NCBI GenBank assembly: GCA_023419175.1
Contig: JAEZYG010000073.1
Location: 1-17,695 of the forward strand
Length of the DNA stretch: 17,695 bases
Reading direction: 5' to 3'
Source of the DNA: Actinomycetes bacterium
GTDB taxonomy: Bacteria; Actinomycetota; Actinomycetes; Propionibacteriales; Propionibacteriaceae
Below are positions 14,992 through 17,695 of this stretch, in pieces. The notes below the pieces were generated by a model that was not told the DNA's origin, searched no databases, and saw nothing but the letters and a program-made list of their open reading frames with translations. Position numbers and translations under genes: made by a program. Within the stretch, counting starts at the first letter, position 1. Every line of letters starts with the position of its first letter.

Positions 14992-15651
14992 TTAGGAAAT
15001 CAATCCCGCTTCTAAAGCGATGAGCACAAGACCGACCCGATCTCGAGCCTCAAGCTTCGACAGTAGACGTCCAATATGAGTCTTGACCGTCCCCTCGGCC
15101 ATATAGAGAGTCTGGGCGATTTCAGCATTGGTCGCCCCCTTGGAGATTTCCACCAAGACCTCTCTCTCACGGTGAGTGAGCACATCTAAACGCTCATCGC
15201 GCCGTCCAGGTTTTTCTGGAAGAGACGGCAAGACGTGATCGAGTAGACGTTTGGTGGCTGAGGGAGCCATGACGGAATCGCCTTCGGCTACTGAACGGAT
15301 TGCATTGAGCAAATCCTCTGGACGGGCATCTTTCAACATGAATCCCGATGCGCCAGCCTTCAAAGCTGCGAAAACGTATTCGTCAAGATCAAAAGTGGTT
15401 AAGACAAGCACTTTCGTTGGAAGATTCGCCTCGACAATCTGACGGGTCGCTTCCACTCCGTCCATATCGGGCATACGGATATCCATCAAGACGACATCGG
15501 CAGGATTCGCCGTGAGAGCTACCAGAGCTCCGCGGCCATTGGTCGCCTCACCGCATACTTCCATATCGTCTTCAGCGTCGATCAACATGCGAAAACCACT
15601 ACGCACTAGCGATTGATCGTCTGCTAAGAAAACCCTTAACTTATCGCTCAT
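14992..15651 (-). CDS. NarL/FixJ-family two-component response regulator
   Basis: 219 residues from ATG at 15651, with GGAGG about 4 bases upstream; a start at 15684 lacks one. Receiver domain (~4-120): acidic pair Asp11-Asp12, phospho-acceptor Asp57 (VVLMDIRMPD), Thr85 and Lys107 all present. C-terminal LuxR-type HTH (~155-215): LTHREREVLVEISKGATN, AEIAQTLYMAEGTVKTHI. Cytoplasmic transcription factor expected to be phosphorylated by the adjacent HisKA_3 kinase, 55 bp upstream on the same strand. Regulon unknown. All functional residues intact, unlike its partner's reading frame. Confidence 0.93.
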   Translation of the reverse strand: MSDKLRVFLADDQSLVRSGFRMLIDAEDDMEVCGEATNGRGALVALTANPADVVLMDIRMPDMDGVEATRQIVEANLPTKVLVLTTFDLDEYVFAALKAGASGFMLKDARPEDLLNAIRSVAEGDSVMAPSATKRLLDHVLPSLPEKPGRRDERLDVLTHREREVLVEISKGATNAEIAQTLYMAEGTVKTHIGRLLSKLEARDRVGLVLIALEAGLIS

Positions 15652-15706
15652 CTTTCCTCCGCGTCTGCCCCCGTTTTCTCTCAACTAATGATACCGACTT
15701 CACAGA

Positions 15707-16947
15707 TTAGCGCTCTGCCACCAAAGGAATCTGTGCATGGACAATCCATCCTCCTTGGCGACTGGGCTGCGCGATGAGTTTACCGCCTAAAGCTAAGACT
15801 CGCTCTTGCATACCTGTGATGCCATATCCTCCACTTGGAATATGCAGGCTGGGAGCTTGAGGATCATCGCTGGGCAAATTGATGATTTTCACATCGACCA
15901 TGTGGGGATTCGTATAGTTGATGACCACACTTCCTCGAGCTTCAGGACCTGCATGTTTGACGATATTGGTCAATGCTTCTTGGACGATGCGATAGATGGT
16001 CAACTGCACCACTTGACTCATATGCGGACGCTGCCCGTCCACAATCAATTCCACCCGATCTCCGAAGGAGGTGAGCATGGCGCGCATCTCTTCAATACCA
16101 GGAGAAGGGCGATAATCAACTGGATCATGGGGATCCGAACGCAGTACACCGACTAGACGGCGCATCTCAGTCAGCGCCTCTTGCCCGGTAGACGAGATGG
16201 TGTCGAGCACGTCAAGAGCCGCTTCAGGACGTTTCTTCGCCAAGGCTTTACCACCGTTAGCTTGGACGATGATGACGCTTAAAGAATGCGCCACGATATC
16301 GTGTAATTCTCGAGCGATCTCATTGCGAGTTTTCGTCTCCGCCATGCGCGCTTTTTCCTCGCGATGGGCGATCTCCGCTTCATAACGGGCGATGGCATTG
16401 CGGGTGCGCTCCGATTCTGCAAAGGCGTTTTCACGATCACGTCTACCAAGCAGATAGGGAATGAAAACCCAGCCTGTGCACAGCAAAGCGAGAGGGGCAA
16501 ATATGGGGATAAGCTGAGAAAAATTGGTAGCGGACGGATCTTGACTCGCCCAACGATAAGGGCCAATAACAGCTATCGCGACTCCGAAATGAGCGCCCAG
16601 CGTGAATTCTTCTCCACCCATCTGGCAACCGAGTGAATACCTAAAGGGATCACCACGAGCGCCCAGGTGGGGGAGGTGACCACCATGAATTGAATCAGGG
16701 CGGCTATCCCCATGAGTGAGATCATGAGCAAAGGTGCGCGACGTCGCAAAGCAAGAGGCATCACGATAGCGATACAGGTGATGACGGAAAAGAGGTAATC
16801 GTCTCGAAGCGGACCAGAGCCGATCAGATCTCCCCACACTGAGGTGCAGATCGTCAAGACGACGGCGAGTAAAAGATCTGAACGTAAGGTATCGCTGGTG
16901 ATCTCGTCATTCTTCACCAGAGTTGTCAAACGAGGATTTTCCATCAT
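15707..16947 (-). pseudogene. Sensor histidine kinase (HisKA_3 type) with apparent frameshift
   Basis: Two overlapping frames make one kinase. Frame A starts at ATG 16947 and gives the membrane sensor part (~4 TM; RSDLLLAVVLTICTSVWGDL, then IHSVARWVEKNSRWALI) before a stop at 16573. Frame B picks up at GVAIAVIGPYRW and continues with a last TM pair, a coiled-coil linker (~ARYEAEIAHREEKARMAETK), HisKA_3 box RELHDIVAHSLSVI with the phospho-acceptor His, N-box QEALTNIVKHA and G-box GGYGITGMQERV, ending at 15707. Adding one T to the TTT (plus strand AAA, 16587-16589) gives a seamless SRWALIFGVAIAVIG. A true mutation or a sequence error are both possible. Weak SD (AGG) at the start. Cognate of the downstream response regulator. 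Confidence 0.8.
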
Positions 16948-16950
16948 CGC

Positions 16951-17079
16951 CTAGTTCACAGGGTCGGTGGCGGCAGCCCACAATTCAGCTTCATAGCGGC
17001 GGCGTTTGCGTCCACGCCAGATGGACAATGCCATCACCGCCACTATGAGGGATGCTAATTGAAAGAATCGTGACCTCAT
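16951..17079 (-). CDS. DLW-39 family mini-protein
   Basis: 42 residues. One N-terminal hydrophobic helix (FFQLASLIVAVMALSIW) is followed by a very basic stretch (RGRKRRR) and the ending YEAELWAAATDPVN. The xLWxxATDPV tail and size match the DLW-39 family of actinobacterial small proteins, of unknown function. Such genes are commonly found near the gyrA-tRNA-Ile-tRNA-Ala region, and a tRNA-Ala gene lies ~560 bp away here, which supports the call. No SD precedes the ATG; a TAAAAT -10 box ends 7 bases upstream, so the mRNA is probably leaderless. The frame ends 3 bp before the kinase start, so the kinase may be read from the same transcript. Confidence 0.8.
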   Translation of the reverse strand: MRSRFFQLASLIVAVMALSIWRGRKRRRYEAELWAAATDPVN

Positions 17080-17085
17080 GGGGGT

Positions 17086-17091
17086 ATTTTA
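17086..17091 (-). promoter_or_regulatory. -10 box for a leaderless DLW-39 transcript
   Basis: On the minus strand TAAAAT (17091-17086) is followed by six bases (ACCCCC) and then the ATG at 17079, placing the expected transcription start on the A of ATG. No clear -35 was seen at 16-18 bp. Leaderless genes of this layout are common in actinobacteria. Confidence 0.5.
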
Positions 17092-17146
17092 GTTGTCCAT
17101 TTCGTCATTCGTTTTCCGATCAGGTGAAATATGCGACCATAAAGAT

Positions 17147-17596
17147 ATGGCGAGTGTATTTTCCAAGATCATCGACGGTGAGCTACCGGGACGTTTTTGT
17201 TGGGTGGACGAAAAATGCGTCGTTTTTGCCTCTATCAATCCGATTAGCGACGGACATATGCTGGTCGTCCCGAGAGAGGAGATCTCGAAATATACCGATG
17301 CTCCCGATCACCTTCTTAGCCATCTGATGACGATTGCGAAAAAAGTCGGTCTAGCTCTCGAAATGGCATTTGACGCCCCTAGAGCAGGTCTTTTAGTAGC
17401 TGGATTTGAAGTCCCCCATCTGCATATACACGTCGTGCCCGCATGGGGGGAAGGGGAGCTATCCTTCGCCAATGCGAAAGAATCCGTTCCAGGTGAGGAA
17501 TTGGATGAGGCCACCGAGAAGGTACGTCAGGCTTTGAGAACATTGGGATATGGACGCTACATTCCACAGGATATGAACTCGGCCGTTTTGGGCTGA
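17147..17596 (+). CDS. HIT-family nucleotide-binding protein
   Basis: 149 residues from ATG at 17147; the upstream extension from 17093 (MSISSF...) is not like the family, which usually begins close to VFSKIIDGELP. The HIT domain is intact: INPISDGHMLVVPRE (~30-44) and the active-site triad in VPHLHIHVVP (His91, His93, His95). HIT proteins hydrolyse or transfer nucleotides from AMP-, ADP- or nucleoside-phosphate adducts; the substrate here is unknown. A C-terminal extension (~115-149, LDEATEKVRQALRTLGYG) may add a helix. SD is poor (AAAG only). Divergent from the DLW-39 gene across a 67-bp spacer. Confidence 0.9.
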   Translation: MASVFSKIIDGELPGRFCWVDEKCVVFASINPISDGHMLVVPREEISKYTDAPDHLLSHLMTIAKKVGLALEMAFDAPRAGLLVAGFEVPHLHIHVVPAWGEGELSFANAKESVPGEELDEATEKVRQALRTLGYGRYIPQDMNSAVLG

Positions 17597-17597
17597 C

Positions 17598-17626
17598 TTG
17601 TCATCGTCGCGTGTCTGTCATAAGAT
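17598..17626 (+). promoter_or_regulatory. Promoter of tRNA-Ala
   Basis: TTGTCA (17598-17603), a 17-bp spacer and TAAGAT (17621-17626) form a good sigma-70-type promoter, with an expected start near 17633, a few bases before the mature tRNA. It begins right after the HIT stop codon. Confidence 0.65.
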
Positions 17627-17638
17627 TGGGCACGCTTT

Positions 17639-17695
17639 GGGGCATTAGCTCAGCTGGGAGAGCGACGGCTTTGCAAGCCGTAGGTCAGGGGTTCG
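17639..17695 (+). tRNA. tRNA-Ala (anticodon TGC), 3' end cut by window edge
   Basis: Acceptor 5' strand GGGGCAT (17639-17645), TA, D-arm GCTC/GAGC, anticodon stem ACGGC/GCCGT (17665-17669 with 17677-17681) around loop TTTGCAA with anticodon TGC at 17672-17674, a 5-base variable loop, then the T-arm start GGGGTTCG at the window end. The identity is tRNA-Ala(UGC). The T-arm 3' side, acceptor 3' strand and any CCA are outside the window. Confidence 0.93.

Overview
The window looks like chromosomal DNA of an actinobacterium with a base composition near 50% GC, perhaps an Actinomycetaceae-type organism (inference only). The evidence is a Tad pilus operon of actinobacterial style, a membrane protein joining LysM domains to a SARP/BTAD-type regulator half, a DLW-39 family mini-protein beside a tRNA-Ala(UGC) gene, and a NarL-type two-component pair with a HisKA_3 kinase. 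I see no phage genes, transposases or CRISPR array.

Layout. 1-84: end of an upstream unit with an intrinsic terminator. 85-1608 (+): MFS efflux-type permease. 1666-10229 (-): one tightly packed nine-gene Tad (Flp-type) pilus operon. In transcription order it runs SAF/CpaB-like, TadZ/CpaE-like, CpaF/TadA ATPase, TadB, TadC, Flp-like pilin, TadE-like 1, TadE-like 2 and a 974-residue LysM/SARP protein. Most junctions overlap (ATGA, TAGTG, TGATG or 14 bp), so the genes are probably translated in a coupled way. No prepilin peptidase gene is visible here. 10230-10418: intergenic, with a perfect DnaA-box 9-mer and a near match. 10419-11897 (+): CitMHS_2/NhaD-like ion transporter, meeting tail to tail a 63-residue helix-turn-helix protein (11894-12085, -). 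12086-12596: a 511-bp non-coding stretch with a strong hairpin, a tandem 8-mer spaced 11 bp, an inverted repeat and a second perfect DnaA-box 9-mer.

12597-14686 (+): a TRAP-type substrate-binding lipoprotein followed 23 bp later by a zinc-type polyol/idonate-like dehydrogenase. The two probably act on one organic acid or sugar acid, but no TRAP permease genes accompany them. 14695-14954 holds a small membrane-protein reading frame broken by an in-frame TGA, then a perfect 26-bp palindrome. 14992-16947 (-): NarL-type response regulator and a sensor histidine kinase whose reading frame is broken near 16587; one extra base restores it. 16951-17079 (-): DLW-39 family mini-protein, probably from a leaderless transcript. 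17147-17596 (+): HIT-family protein. 17639-17695: 5' part of tRNA-Ala(UGC) with a clear promoter.

The most unusual item is the last Tad gene. Its predicted topology places two LysM domains outside the membrane and a winged-helix plus BTAD-like half inside. It could therefore report cell-wall or pilus state directly to transcription. Several gene starts are set by Shine-Dalgarno sequences rather than by the longest reading frame, as noted in the entries.
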